A DNA stretch of 64,000 nt, taken from positions 372,001-436,000 of the forward strand of contig CAKTDA010000001.1 of assembly GCA_934541105.1 (NCBI GenBank), written 5' to 3'. Position numbers and translations under genes: made by a program. How positions within the stretch are numbered: the stretch's first letter is position 1; each line of letters starts with the position of its first letter. The notes below the pieces were generated by a model, which was given only the letters and a program-made list of their open reading frames with translations, was not told the origin of the DNA and did no database searches. Shown in pieces: positions 35,107-45,113 of this stretch. This stretch comes from an uncultured Luteitalea sp. (GTDB taxonomy: Bacteria > Acidobacteriota > Vicinamibacteria > Vicinamibacterales > Vicinamibacteraceae).

Positions 35107-36264
35107 GTGAAGACCGACCCTTCTGCCCGCTTCTCGACGTTGTGCATCCACGCCGGACAGGAGCCCGACGAGAGCACGGGCGCCATCATCACGCCGATCT
35201 ACCAGACGTCGACGTACGTGCAGGAGGGGCTCGGCCGGCACAAGGGCCACGAGTACGCGCGAACGAGCAACCCGACGCGGTCCGCAGTGGAGGCCAACAT
35301 CGCGGCCCTCGAGGCGGGCACGAGCGGCTTTGCCTGGGCGTCGGGCATGGCCGCCACGAACGCGGTGATGACGCTGCTGAAGCCGGGCGACCATGTCGTG
35401 GTCACCGACAATACGTACGGGGGCACCTACCGGTTGTTCGAGCGGGTGCTCCGGACGACCGGCCTCGACTTCACGTACGTCGACACGTCGGACGTCGAGG
35501 CGACGCGGGCGGCGTTCACCGACAAGACACGGATGCTGTTCCTCGAGTCGCCGACGAACCCGGTGCTGCGGCTCGCCGACATCGCCGCGCTCTCGGCCGC
35601 CGCGCACGAGCGCGACATCGTCGTCGTGGTGGACAACACGTTCGCGAGTCCCGCGGTGCAGCAGCCACTCGTGCTCGGTGCGGACATCGTGCTGCACAGC
35701 ACCACGAAGTACCTCAACGGGCACTCGGACAGCATCGGCGGGATTGTCGTCGTCAAGGACGCGCAGCACGCGGAGTGGCTGAAGTTCTACCAGAACGCGG
35801 CCGGCGCGATTCTCAGTCCGCTCGACTCCTGGCTCGTGCTGCGTGGCACCAAGACGCTCGCGGTGCGGATGGACGCGCACAACCGGAACGGGCAGGCGGT
35901 GGCCGAGTACCTGAGCACGCACCCGAAGGTGCAGACGGTGCACTACCCCGGGCTCGCGAGCCATCCGCAACACGCGCTCGCGAAGGCGCAGATGCGTGGC
36001 TACACGGGCATGGTGTCGTTCGACGTCGGGACGATCGAGCGGGCACGGACGGTGCTCGAGCGCACGCGGCTCTTCGCGCTGGCGGAGAGCCTCGGCGGCG
36101 TCGAGAGCCTGATTTCGCACCCGGCGTCGATGACGCACGCATCGGTGCCTGCCGAGCGTCGGGCGGCGCTCGGTGTCACCGAGTCGCTCGTGCGGATCTC
36201 GGTCGGCATCGAGGACGCGGCCGACCTGATCGCGGACCTCGAGCAGGCGCTCGCCGCGGTCTGA
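35107..36264 (+). CDS. Cystathionine gamma-synthase/lyase-family PLP enzyme
   Basis: 385 residues from a GTG preceded by a GAGAGGA site. Trans-sulfuration enzymes of the Cys/Met-metabolism PLP family. PLP Lys201 sits in LHSTTKYLNGHSD; the N-terminal YQTSTYVQEGLG and RTSNPTR blocks and C-terminal ESLGGVESLISHP are typical. Whether it works as gamma-synthase, gamma-lyase or beta-lyase cannot be decided by eye. The 97-bp divergent gap with the phosphatase gene has no room for a SAM riboswitch. Confidence 0.92.
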   Translation: MKTDPSARFSTLCIHAGQEPDESTGAIITPIYQTSTYVQEGLGRHKGHEYARTSNPTRSAVEANIAALEAGTSGFAWASGMAATNAVMTLLKPGDHVVVTDNTYGGTYRLFERVLRTTGLDFTYVDTSDVEATRAAFTDKTRMLFLESPTNPVLRLADIAALSAAAHERDIVVVVDNTFASPAVQQPLVLGADIVLHSTTKYLNGHSDSIGGIVVVKDAQHAEWLKFYQNAAGAILSPLDSWLVLRGTKTLAVRMDAHNRNGQAVAEYLSTHPKVQTVHYPGLASHPQHALAKAQMRGYTGMVSFDVGTIERARTVLERTRLFALAESLGGVESLISHPASMTHASVPAERRAALGVTESLVRISVGIEDAADLIADLEQALAAV

Positions 36265-36279
36265 TCGGGCGGCGGGCGG

Positions 36280-36627
36280 TCACCCCGCCGCCGTGGACTC
36301 ACGCACCCACTGGAGGTACGCCTCACTGCCGCCGGCAGCCTCGATGACGATCCACTCCGGCGTGTCGTACGGATGCGCGCCCCGCAGGGCATGCCAGAGC
36401 GGCGCGAGCGCACGGCGTGTCGTCTTGATCACCCACTGCTCTTCCCTGCCCTCTTCGATGGTGCCCTTCCAGGCATAGGTCACGCGATGCAGCGGCAGGC
36501 GCGTCACGCACGCGGCGAGCGCTCCTTCGACGAGCCGCCGTGCGATGACGCTCCCCGTCTCCGCATCGTCTGGCCACGTGGTCAACACGAGGACGACATC
36601 GTCCGGGCGTGCGTCTGCGTTGTGCAT
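36280..36627 (-). CDS. cutA: Divalent cation tolerance protein CutA-like
   Basis: 115 residues. The small trimeric alpha/beta protein shows the expected ACVTRLPLHRVTYAWKG and HPYDTPEWI blocks. The exact role is unclear; it is linked to copper tolerance in E. coli. The start at 36627 leaves a 35-base gap to the divergent ftsB-like gene. It converges with the PLP enzyme gene. Confidence 0.92.
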   Translation of the reverse strand: MHNADARPDDVVLVLTTWPDDAETGSVIARRLVEGALAACVTRLPLHRVTYAWKGTIEEGREEQWVIKTTRRALAPLWHALRGAHPYDTPEWIVIEAAGGSEAYLQWVRESTAAG

Positions 36628-36662
36628 GGCGATCGATTCCTGTATCGTCCTCGTGGCTCCGC

Positions 36663-37070
36663 ATGTCCACACAAGACGCCGTTCGCCAGTCTAGCCCGAG
36701 GCCGCGCCGTGCGGCCGGCTCGGACGCGGTGTCGGCAATGCGCCGCCGCGTGATGCGTGGCGGCCTGGTGCTCGTGCTGGTGCTCGCGCTTGCGGACGGG
36801 GTCTTCGGGGCCCGTGGGCTCATCGAGAACATGCAGCTGCGCCAGCGCAACGCGGCGCTCGAATCCGCCATCGAGCAGATGGACACGGGCAACGCCGGGC
36901 TCATCGAGGAGATCCGACGGCTGCGGGAGGATCCGGCCGCCATCGAGGAACTCGCCCGCGGCGAGCTCGAGCTCATGAAGGAGGGCGAGCTGCTGATCAT
37001 CCTGCGCGACGCCCCGGCTCCCGCGCGCGGATCAGCAAAGGCCGCCTCGCCATCTGCTGCTTCGCGTTGA
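36663..37070 (+). CDS. FtsB/DivIC-like septum formation initiator protein
   Basis: 135 residues: a short basic cytoplasmic tail, one membrane helix at about 34-54 (GGLVLVLVLALADGVFG), and a coiled coil at about 55-95 (NMQLRQRNAALESAIEQMDT). The C-terminal ELMKEGELLIIL segment is typical of the family. These proteins join the divisome with FtsL and FtsQ. The last about 20 residues are Ala/Ser-rich and likely disordered. Confidence 0.85.
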   Translation: MSTQDAVRQSSPRPRRAAGSDAVSAMRRRVMRGGLVLVLVLALADGVFGARGLIENMQLRQRNAALESAIEQMDTGNAGLIEEIRRLREDPAAIEELARGELELMKEGELLIILRDAPAPARGSAKAASPSAASR

Positions 37071-37135
37071 CGCTCGGGCGGTTGCGTGTTAAAGTTCTCG
37101 AGTTGTCTGCGGAGCGCAATGCTCCGGCACACTGA

Positions 37136-38847
<1,712 letters not shown>

Positions 38848-38851
<4 letters not shown>

Positions 38852-39060
38852 TCGCGGCCCTCTTCGGTCGAGCGATCCGCTTCGCGCTTCATTGCGCGGC
38901 TGAAGACATCGCGCGCGGCCTGCCGTGCGAGCAGGCGCGCCAGCGCGCGAAACGACTCATCGACACGAGCGTCGGCTTCCGACGATACGCGGGGGCCACG
39001 TCTGAACGCCTCGCGTCCACGCATCGGCCTCCGTGCAACAGATCGTTTCCGTCCTCGCAT
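38848..39060 (-). CDS. Small basic protein encoded upstream of the recombinase
   Basis: 70 residues from the ATG at 39060, preceded by a GGGGG stretch; a longer start exists at 39114. Rich in Arg (GRKRSVARRPMRGRE) with a helical C-terminal half (FRALARLLARQAARDVF). I do not recognise a family. Its stop overlaps the recombinase start, so it probably belongs to the integration module, perhaps as an accessory DNA-binding or directionality factor. That role is inference from position only. Confidence 0.55.
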
Positions 39061-39618
39061 GATACCCCCGGCGAAGAGCTGCAACGGTTGAACCCTGGGA
39101 ACCACTCGGGGCATGCCGCGCGGCCGTTGGGCCGATGCTCGTCCTACGGGACGGAGCGGCGTTCGACGGCCGACGCCGTGTCGGTGTGGCAGGGTGTCAG
39201 CCGTCGAGCCCGAGAGGACCGATGCAGCCCGCGGAGCGTGGTGCGCGGTACGGTCCGAATGACGGCGCGTTCACTGCGGCCGTCGAGGACTGGGCGTGCT
39301 GGCGATGACCATGCGCGCCGATGTCCTGGTGGCAACCGGCGAACGCTCGGATCGAGTCGTTCGCGTTCGGTGCTTCTGTCGCTCGTGTGATGGGTGCCCA
39401 CTCCCGGCTCCGCTGGGGCGGCGGGAGTGAAGGCGCCCTCCACAGGCTCTGGGCTGATGGAGGGGGTGGCGCGGTGCGCCATGGCGAGATGGGTCGAGGC
39501 TACGCCCGAACAGCCAAACTGTCAAGTTCCGGGGCGACGGTTCCGGGGCGATGCGCCCCTGGTGCCCCGGAGCCGAGCGGTTCCCGCTTGGCGACCTCGT
39601 CTCGGGCCATACTGAGGC
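39061..39618. other. Gene-free stretch with a 14-bp tandem repeat
   Basis: About 560 bp with no credible gene. A 14-bp unit, gttccggggcgacg, is repeated in tandem at 39526-39539 and 39540-39553 with one mismatch, about 65 bases before the DUF2513 start. It could be an operator for that gene. Confidence 0.5.
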
Positions 39619-39990
39619 GTGAAGCGCGACATGGAAGTGATCCGCAAGCTGCTGATCTTCTTCAACGAGAAGGACGGGCCGGAGATGGTCCAGTCGCCGG
39701 ATATCGGCCCTGAATTCTCGGAATCAGTGGTTCAGTACCACTTACGATTGATGTGCCAGGCGGGCTGGCTCAACTACGAAGCCGACCGATCGAAAACGAG
39801 CGACCGGCTCATCCGGGTATACCCCTTCGACCTCACTTGGGAAGGGCACGAGTTCCTTGCCAAGATCAGCGCCGATGGTGTCTGGCCGAAGCTCAAGGCG
39901 ATCATCGCTTCAAAGGGCGGATCGATGGCCGTCTCCGTGATCAATCAGCTGGCGACCAAGCTGGCGCTTGAGGCAGCCGGACTGCCGTAG
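39619..39990 (+). CDS. DUF2513-family protein
   Basis: 123 residues from a GTG. The opening KRDMEVIRKLLIFF and the central QYHLRLMCQAGWLNY, LTWEGHEFL blocks match DUF2513, a small winged-helix-like family common in phages and mobile islands. Role unknown, likely DNA-binding. It is transcribed toward, and converges with, the HEPN-like gene. Confidence 0.8.
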   Translation: MKRDMEVIRKLLIFFNEKDGPEMVQSPDIGPEFSESVVQYHLRLMCQAGWLNYEADRSKTSDRLIRVYPFDLTWEGHEFLAKISADGVWPKLKAIIASKGGSMAVSVINQLATKLALEAAGLP

Positions 39991-40025
39991 GCCGCGCGGT
40001 TTCTTGGCGACAGGATACGCCGAGA

Positions 40026-40658
40026 CTAGGCGATCTGCTTGGAGAGGCCAATCAGCTCGTCCTTCATTCTTTCAAGCTGTCGTCGGTTGTGCGCATCCCA
40101 GTCTCTGAGGAAGCGCCCTGGCCGCGCTGCGGGATAGCGACGGCCGGCGAAGTACATCGTGGCCGCGTCGCACTTCGCGGCTCCGTCCTTCTGATCGTGC
40201 GCAATTCGATGCCGCAAGGAGGCCATGTGCCCGATTCGAACTGAAGCCGAGTTCATCAGCTGTTCGTGCTGCCCATTGATGACGAACGCCGCCACGCGGC
40301 CTGCGACGTGTGTTGGGTTGTGCCACAGCTTGTAGGCTTGGCCTCCCAAGACCACCGCCTCGGCAGCAGCGGTCGAACGGAAGTACCGTCCTGTCACCAT
40401 CGTCTGCTGGCCGAATCTAGTCGACACCGATCCGCACATGTATCGGTAGAACGTCTGCTCCAGGAAGCTTTCCCAGGCGACGAACATGCGAAGGTACGCA
40501 AGTTCGTACAGGTACTCAAGACGAGCGATCCGAAATCCGGAGCCGCCCGCCATTGGTGGAAGATGCACACGCGCTTGTTCTCCGGCTAGCGCCAGATCGA
40601 CGGCGCCCTCGACACGCCGTTCGAAGACGTAGCCCAAGTCAGCCATCTGACGAGGCAC
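40026..40658 (-). CDS. HEPN-like protein downstream of DUF262
   Basis: 210 residues, mostly helical. The segment LRHRIAHDQ contains Arg-x4-His, which fits the RX4-6H catalytic motif of HEPN RNases. A preceding long helix (FVAWESFLEQTFYRYM) is typical of HEPN-type proteins of defence loci. It follows the DUF262 gene by 8 bases on the same strand. I infer that the pair acts together, with the HEPN part as possible RNase effector. The family assignment is by motif only. Confidence 0.6.
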   Translation of the reverse strand: MPRQMADLGYVFERRVEGAVDLALAGEQARVHLPPMAGGSGFRIARLEYLYELAYLRMFVAWESFLEQTFYRYMCGSVSTRFGQQTMVTGRYFRSTAAAEAVVLGGQAYKLWHNPTHVAGRVAAFVINGQHEQLMNSASVRIGHMASLRHRIAHDQKDGAAKCDAATMYFAGRRYPAARPGRFLRDWDAHNRRQLERMKDELIGLSKQIA

Positions 40659-40666
40659 GTTGTTGC

Positions 40667-41722
40667 CTACTCGGAAGTGGCCTTCACCAAGAAGTCCAGT
40701 CTGATCTGCCTGGGCTTGATGTTGTCCGTCTGTCCCTGGCAGGCAGCCACGAATCGTGTGTACTTCTTCGGGAAGGACTCCTTCGCCTTGACCGATGCGA
40801 GCACTTCCGACAGCTGGTTGACGCCAATCCTGAAACGTTCCCGAGCCTTCCCGTCGAAGGCCTTCTTGGGAGTTGGAAGGTCAACCGCGGCCAAACCGAA
40901 GAGGCGATGGTACGCAGCACACCACAGGCTGTAGAAAAGCGGCGACCGCCTGAACTCGCTCGTCCGAAGTGAGTCGCCCATGGCTTCGACAAGGGCATCC
41001 GTCGTGTCACGGAATCGCTTCTCAACGCGCGCACGCGGTGGGAATTCGTCGTCGAACTTGCTGTAGTAGTTGTCGATCGACTGCTTCTTGTCCTGCATTC
41101 CGTCGATCGCCGCGATCATCAGCTCGCTTGTCAGCTCTGCTTCGAGCATTCGAGCGATCGCCGTCTCCGTGAAGATTCGGTTGCGGCGCCAGAATTCCAA
41201 GTGCTCGAACGCCAGGCTATACGCCGACTGCTTGAACAGGCCGAAGTACTTCCCGTTGCGCAGTTCCTGTTTGCTCAGCTTGACGCTGTACGTGTTGAGT
41301 CGAGCGAACAGCTCGAGGACCTCCTGGTCCGAGATGTCCTGGAACACTTCGCTGGAGAACCCGTACGTACGGAGTTGGGTCTGCTCAGGTTTGCTCAACT
41401 GCGAAAACGCCTTGCCCGCCCACGTGGCAGCAAGACTCTTCGAGAGGCTGTACTTTCCGTCGATGAAATCCATTACGGCACTGATGCGCTGCTGACCGTC
41501 GATGACCTCACGGACCACTCGGGTCGCGGCCTCGTTCTGGGTAACCCTGATGTAGATCGGCGGAATGCTCATCGCGCGCAGCAGGGTGTCAATGAAGAAC
41601 GAGCGAGCCTTGGGCTTCCATACGCCTCGCCTCTGGAACTTGGGCGTCAGCGAAAGGCCTTCGGTCTCACGCCACGTAATGAAGTCGGTTGGCGAATACA
41701 CGGCACGGTCGGGCTTAGCCAT
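40667..41722 (-). CDS. DUF262 domain protein (ParB-like nuclease fold)
   Basis: 351 residues. The N-terminal DUF262 core shows FQRRGVWKPKARSFFIDTLL, IPPIYIR and the DGQQR motif (EVIDGQQRISAVMDF), followed by FARLNTYSVKLSKQELRN. DUF262 is the N-terminal half of GmrSD-type modification-dependent enzymes and occurs in several anti-phage systems. Here the C-terminal HNH (DUF1524) half is missing; the remainder is helical. The upstream gene's TGA abuts this ATG directly, implying coupled translation. Confidence 0.85.
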   Translation of the reverse strand: MAKPDRAVYSPTDFITWRETEGLSLTPKFQRRGVWKPKARSFFIDTLLRAMSIPPIYIRVTQNEAATRVVREVIDGQQRISAVMDFIDGKYSLSKSLAATWAGKAFSQLSKPEQTQLRTYGFSSEVFQDISDQEVLELFARLNTYSVKLSKQELRNGKYFGLFKQSAYSLAFEHLEFWRRNRIFTETAIARMLEAELTSELMIAAIDGMQDKKQSIDNYYSKFDDEFPPRARVEKRFRDTTDALVEAMGDSLRTSEFRRSPLFYSLWCAAYHRLFGLAAVDLPTPKKAFDGKARERFRIGVNQLSEVLASVKAKESFPKKYTRFVAACQGQTDNIKPRQIRLDFLVKATSE

Positions 41723-42043
41723 TCAGCACTCCTCACTCGCTCTCGTCGTTCGCGCCTGCAGGTCGGCCAGCACGCTCTCGATCTGTTCCAACGCGCTCCG
41801 CAGGTCGTCGGCGAACTCCTCGGCCAGTACGTGCGGCTCGGGGAGGTAGTCGATGATCCCGTCATGCAGCTTCCGGTACTCGGGCTTCCTGCTCGCAAAC
41901 AGGAGAAAGGGATCGACGAATAGCGGCAGGTCCGCCACGAGGGAGATGTCGAATGCTCCGTACCCTTCGACGATTTGCCGGCTGACGCCGAAGTGGTCGG
42001 AGAAATACAGACTAGGAGGAGCCTGTCCAGGCTGGTGCGGCAC
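41723..42043 (-). CDS. Short protein, apparently internally deleted, at the head of the DUF262 operon
   Basis: 106 residues from a GTG at 42043. The first 67 residues (YFSDHFGV, VEGYGAFDISLVADLPLFVDP, KPEYRKLHDGIIDYL) look like the N-terminus of a larger family of about 350 residues that I recall only as hypothetical. The last about 38 (LAEEFADDLRSALEQIESVL) form one amphipathic helix. The simplest reading is an in-frame internal deletion joining both ends. Whether the product is still functional is open. It starts a three-gene operon with DUF262 and the HEPN-like gene. Confidence 0.5.
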   Translation of the reverse strand: MPHQPGQAPPSLYFSDHFGVSRQIVEGYGAFDISLVADLPLFVDPFLLFASRKPEYRKLHDGIIDYLPEPHVLAEEFADDLRSALEQIESVLADLQARTTRASEEC

Positions 42044-42106
42044 GGCAGGAGTATAGCTGGGGTGGTTCGGCCGGCATCGCGTGGAGCGTCGCGGCGGCAC
42101 CGACAG

Positions 42107-43027
42107 CTATCGCGCCTCCCACGGCCCGCCGTGGAACCACCAATACGGCCACCGCTCGCCTCCCGCGGCGGCTTCGAGAACCGGCCAGAGAAATGCGTCC
42201 AAGAACTCGACGATGCGCTGGAGTTCGCCCAGCTCTGGCCGGCGCGTGCGCCGGACGAATGGCGTCCATTGCGCCTGCTTCTGAGGATTGCCTGCAAACT
42301 CCGCTGTCAGCGCGAGCGGCCGTGCCGCCGGGATGGCTGTGCCCCTACGAGCGAACGTAGCCGCGAAAGCCCGCCGCAGGATGTCGCCGTCAAAAGCGTG
42401 GGTGGCGGCCAGTTCGTGGATGTCGAAGAAGTCCTTCATCCGGCTGTTCGCGAGGCCGAGCCGGACCATTGCTTCTGTCTTCTCCGCGATGGATGTCTCG
42501 GGGCGGTACATCCGTAGCGTGGCCCGTGGGAGGTCGAGGAGCCCGGGGAACTCCCTGAACTCCGGCGGTGGCACCACGGCGTCGCCCGCTCCGATGTCCA
42601 CCTGGAGCGGAATCCGCACGTTCCCAAGCAGGGCTATCAGCTTCACGCGCATGCCGCCGTATTCCTGGTCCTCGCGGATGGGCTCCACCTGAATGCTGTC
42701 GGCAACGAAGGTCAGCCCATCGTCTGCCGCATCGATCGCACACAGCGCGACGAACACGCGCCGGAGGGCGTCCGCGGACGTGTCGCCGAAGCCGAGCAGG
42801 TCCACGTCCTTCGTCGGCCGGATCGGCTCGCCGAGCCACATCAGGAGCATCGCGGCGCCCTTGAGGATGAACCGATCGGCGAACTCCGACGTGGACAGGC
42901 GATACAGCAGACGTTCCCCAGCGAATCGCGCGAGCGTCAGTTGATGCTCGACGCCAAGCTCTCGGCTGCGCTCGACAAGCCTTGCTTGCACCGACGCCAC
43001 GACGTTCTTCGGGCCGCCGCGCTTCAC
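42107..43027 (-). CDS. AbiEii-type nucleotidyltransferase toxin
   Basis: 306 residues from a GTG that overlaps the antitoxin stop. The nucleotidyltransferase core is visible: FILKGAAMLLMWLGEPIRPTKDVDLLGFG holds the Lys-Gly-x-Ala and the Asp-x-Asp metal site (TKDVDL), and KTEAMVRLGLANSRMKDFFDI is the AbiEii C-terminal block. Characterised members (AbiEii, MenT) block translation by adding nucleotides to tRNA acceptor stems. Together with the AbiEi-like gene it forms a complete type IV toxin-antitoxin/abortive-infection pair. Confidence 0.9.
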   Translation of the reverse strand: MKRGGPKNVVASVQARLVERSRELGVEHQLTLARFAGERLLYRLSTSEFADRFILKGAAMLLMWLGEPIRPTKDVDLLGFGDTSADALRRVFVALCAIDAADDGLTFVADSIQVEPIREDQEYGGMRVKLIALLGNVRIPLQVDIGAGDAVVPPPEFREFPGLLDLPRATLRMYRPETSIAEKTEAMVRLGLANSRMKDFFDIHELAATHAFDGDILRRAFAATFARRGTAIPAARPLALTAEFAGNPQKQAQWTPFVRRTRRPELGELQRIVEFLDAFLWPVLEAAAGGERWPYWWFHGGPWEAR

Positions 43028-43638
43028 AGGACGATGGCTTCGAGGTAGGGCTGCATGATGCGCTGGACGCGCAGCCTGGTGGCGATTCGATGGAGTTCGT
43101 CGAGGTTGACTCGTCTGGCGCGCCACGCTTCCGCGAGCGCTTCGAGCGCGATGTCGAGCCCGACCTTGTTTCTGAATCGAAAGCAGTCCGCGATCGTGCG
43201 GGCGACACTGTAGACGCGGACCGTCTGCCCCTCGACGCGGTGCTCCTCGACGCCAAGGTCGAACACCTCGGGCGCGACACGGACCACGCGCACCGGAGGC
43301 GCCGAAAGTTGCGGCACGCGGGTGCCACGCGGCACGGCGAGCCACACCTCCGCCGTCAGTTGCGTCCCGATGCCGTGGAACTGGAGGGCCGACGTCAGGC
43401 ACACCACGGACCGGGGGACGGCGGTTGTTGCGACGACGAGGTCGTGGTGCTCGGTGGCTCGTGCGGGCTGCGCCAGCCGGTAGCGCCCCGGGCCGACCCG
43501 CTCAAGGGTACCGGCCCGCGCCAGCCTGGTCAGCGTGCCGGTGTGGATGCCCTGGGCCGCTACATCCCGCGAGCGCAGCACGGACCGCTTCCTGGCCATC
43601 GCGAGCAGACGAGCTGAGTCCGTTTGGGCATGCGGCAT
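43024..43638 (-). CDS. AbiEi-type antitoxin/transcriptional regulator
   Basis: 204 residues. An N-terminal winged helix (LRSRDVAAQGIHTGTLTRLARAG ... GRYRL) is followed by the AbiEi antitoxin domain (VVCLTSALQFHGIG, YSVARTIADCFRFRNKVG, ALAEAW). It neutralises AbiEii and represses its own operon in characterised systems. First gene of the pair, GTGA-overlapping the toxin. The AT-rich stretch 43640-43680 upstream is the natural place for a shared divergent promoter. Confidence 0.9.
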   Translation of the reverse strand: MPHAQTDSARLLAMARKRSVLRSRDVAAQGIHTGTLTRLARAGTLERVGPGRYRLAQPARATEHHDLVVATTAVPRSVVCLTSALQFHGIGTQLTAEVWLAVPRGTRVPQLSAPPVRVVRVAPEVFDLGVEEHRVEGQTVRVYSVARTIADCFRFRNKVGLDIALEALAEAWRARRVNLDELHRIATRLRVQRIMQPYLEAIVL

Positions 43639-43784
43639 TGTGTGGATACTTATTGATATCTGTAGTCATATTACCGCATGTCGAGCCGATGCCGCCAAAC
43701 ACAGCTCGGCCGTCAGTTGCCTGCTGTATCCTGTTGCCCATTGTGGGCAACAGGCTTATTTCAGGCAACGGCCTCGTCGCAGAC
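43639..43784. promoter_or_regulatory. AT-rich divergent promoter region with perfect 10-bp palindrome
   Basis: The segment 43640-43680 is markedly AT-rich against its surroundings and lies between the AbiEi start and the divergent regulator gene. At 43731-43753 there is a perfect inverted repeat ctgttgccca-ttg-tgggcaacag. A dimeric winged-helix protein would be expected to bind such a site, so it is a good operator candidate for the downstream regulator or the AbiE antitoxin. Confidence 0.6.
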
Positions 43785-44789
43785 GTGGCGGATGCTCTTC
43801 GGCGGCGCCTTCCGACCGGTTGGGCCTGTACTGCCCGGGAATCGGCGAGGACGGCGAACAGTGCGCGAACTGCCGTGCTGATTGTCAGCCGCAACGGGGC
43901 CGGGGGCACCGCGCGCGTGTGCCCGAAGAGCCGCGTCGTGGACTACCTGGCGGCCACGCTGCAGCCGACTACGGCTGAGCCCGTCCTGATTGCCTCCCCG
44001 TTCCTCAGCCCACGGACGCAGGAGCGTCTCCGCAGCCGCGGATTCGCCTACGCCGACCTGACCGGCAACGTTCGGCTGGAGCTGACGGAACCGGGCCTGT
44101 TCATCGAGATCTCCGGTGCGCGGGAGAACCCGGAACCGAGCCCGCGGGACCGCAAGTCCCTCAAGGGAGCTAAGGCTGGTCGTCTTGTTCGCGCGCTGTG
44201 CGACTTCCGGCCGCCGGTGGGCCTGCGCGAGCTCGCGAAGCGGGCTGGAGTCCATCCCGGCTACGCGTCTCGCGTCGTCGACTTCCTGGACCGTGAGGCG
44301 CTCGTGACGCGTGCGCCGCGCGGCCCGATCACCGCCGTCGACTGGCGCGCCCTCCTGAACCGCTGGTCGCAGGAGTACTCGCCGTTTCGTCGTCGGGGCG
44401 CAACGATGTACCTCGCTGCGCGTGGCATCCCGGCGGTGACGGAGCGACTCACGCAGTTGAAGGGGCAGAGGTACGCCGTGACCGGCTCGTGGGCCGCGGC
44501 CGGAGTCGCACCGCTGGCGCCGCCGCGTCTGCTCATGGTGTATGTGGATCGGCCTCGCGAGGTCGAGCAGGCGCTGGACCTGCGTCCCGCAGACGCCGGC
44601 GCGAACGTGGCGCTTTTTACGCCGTTCGACGAGGTCGTGTTCGAGCGGACCTCGGTAGACAGAGGGACAACGATCGCAGCGCTGAGCCAGATCGCGGCTG
44701 ATCTGATGACGAGTCCTGGCCGTGGCCCCAACGAGGCCGAGGCGCTGATGCTCTGGATGCAGGAGAACGAGGAAGCCTGGCGCGCCTGA
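43785..44789 (+). CDS. COG4861/AbiEi-like winged-helix regulator or antitoxin
   Basis: About 334 residues from the GTG at 43785; the exact start is uncertain. An ATG at 43689 would place the palindrome inside the gene. An N-terminal about 110 residues hold a nuclease-fold-like part (VLIASPFLSPRTQERL, FAYADLTGNVRLEL). A winged helix follows at about 145-200 (LRELAKRAGVHPGYASRVVDFL), then a C-terminal domain (YAVTGSWAAAGVAP, LMVYVDR). Similar proteins are annotated as AbiEi-family antitoxins and normally sit next to a nucleotidyltransferase. Here only the divergent AbiE pair is near. Confidence 0.7.
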   Translation: MADALRRRLPTGWACTARESARTANSARTAVLIVSRNGAGGTARVCPKSRVVDYLAATLQPTTAEPVLIASPFLSPRTQERLRSRGFAYADLTGNVRLELTEPGLFIEISGARENPEPSPRDRKSLKGAKAGRLVRALCDFRPPVGLRELAKRAGVHPGYASRVVDFLDREALVTRAPRGPITAVDWRALLNRWSQEYSPFRRRGATMYLAARGIPAVTERLTQLKGQRYAVTGSWAAAGVAPLAPPRLLMVYVDRPREVEQALDLRPADAGANVALFTPFDEVVFERTSVDRGTTIAALSQIAADLMTSPGRGPNEAEALMLWMQENEEAWRA

Positions 44790-44843
44790 GACAGCCCACC
44801 GAGCACAGACTCTCTCGCGACTGTTCGGACGTAGAATGGCCTT

Positions 44844-45113
44844 ATGACGAGAATCGCGGTCGAAGTGCCAGAAGACATCGCGGAGCGTCTGCAGCTGGCC
44901 TGGCGCGACATCTCGCGCGGGACCCTCGAAGCGCTCGCCACCGAGGGCTACCGCGACGGGACGCTGAGCCGCGAGCAGGTCGGGAGGATCCTCGGGTTGT
45001 CGTTCGGCGAGACCGAAGCCTTCCTGAAGGCCCGTCACGCGTACCTGGCGTATGACGAAGAGGACCTCGAGAAGGACCTTAAGGGGCTCCGCCAGCAACT
45101 CGACGCTCGATGA
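44844..45113 (+). CDS. UPF0175-family antitoxin
   Basis: 89 residues. The pattern EVPEDIAERL ... EALATEGYRDGTLSREQVGRILGLSFGETEAFLKAR is that of UPF0175, small helix-turn-helix proteins encoded beside PIN-like DUF3368 toxins. The stop overlaps the toxin start (ATGA). It probably binds the toxin and represses the operon. Confidence 0.9.
   Translation: MTRIAVEVPEDIAERLQLAWRDISRGTLEALATEGYRDGTLSREQVGRILGLSFGETEAFLKARHAYLAYDEEDLEKDLKGLRQQLDAR

Noticed and set aside
39144..39482. Minus-strand frame containing SPEPVEG-like residues
   Set aside because: This string appears in translated dispersed intergenic repeats; no other protein feature supports a gene.
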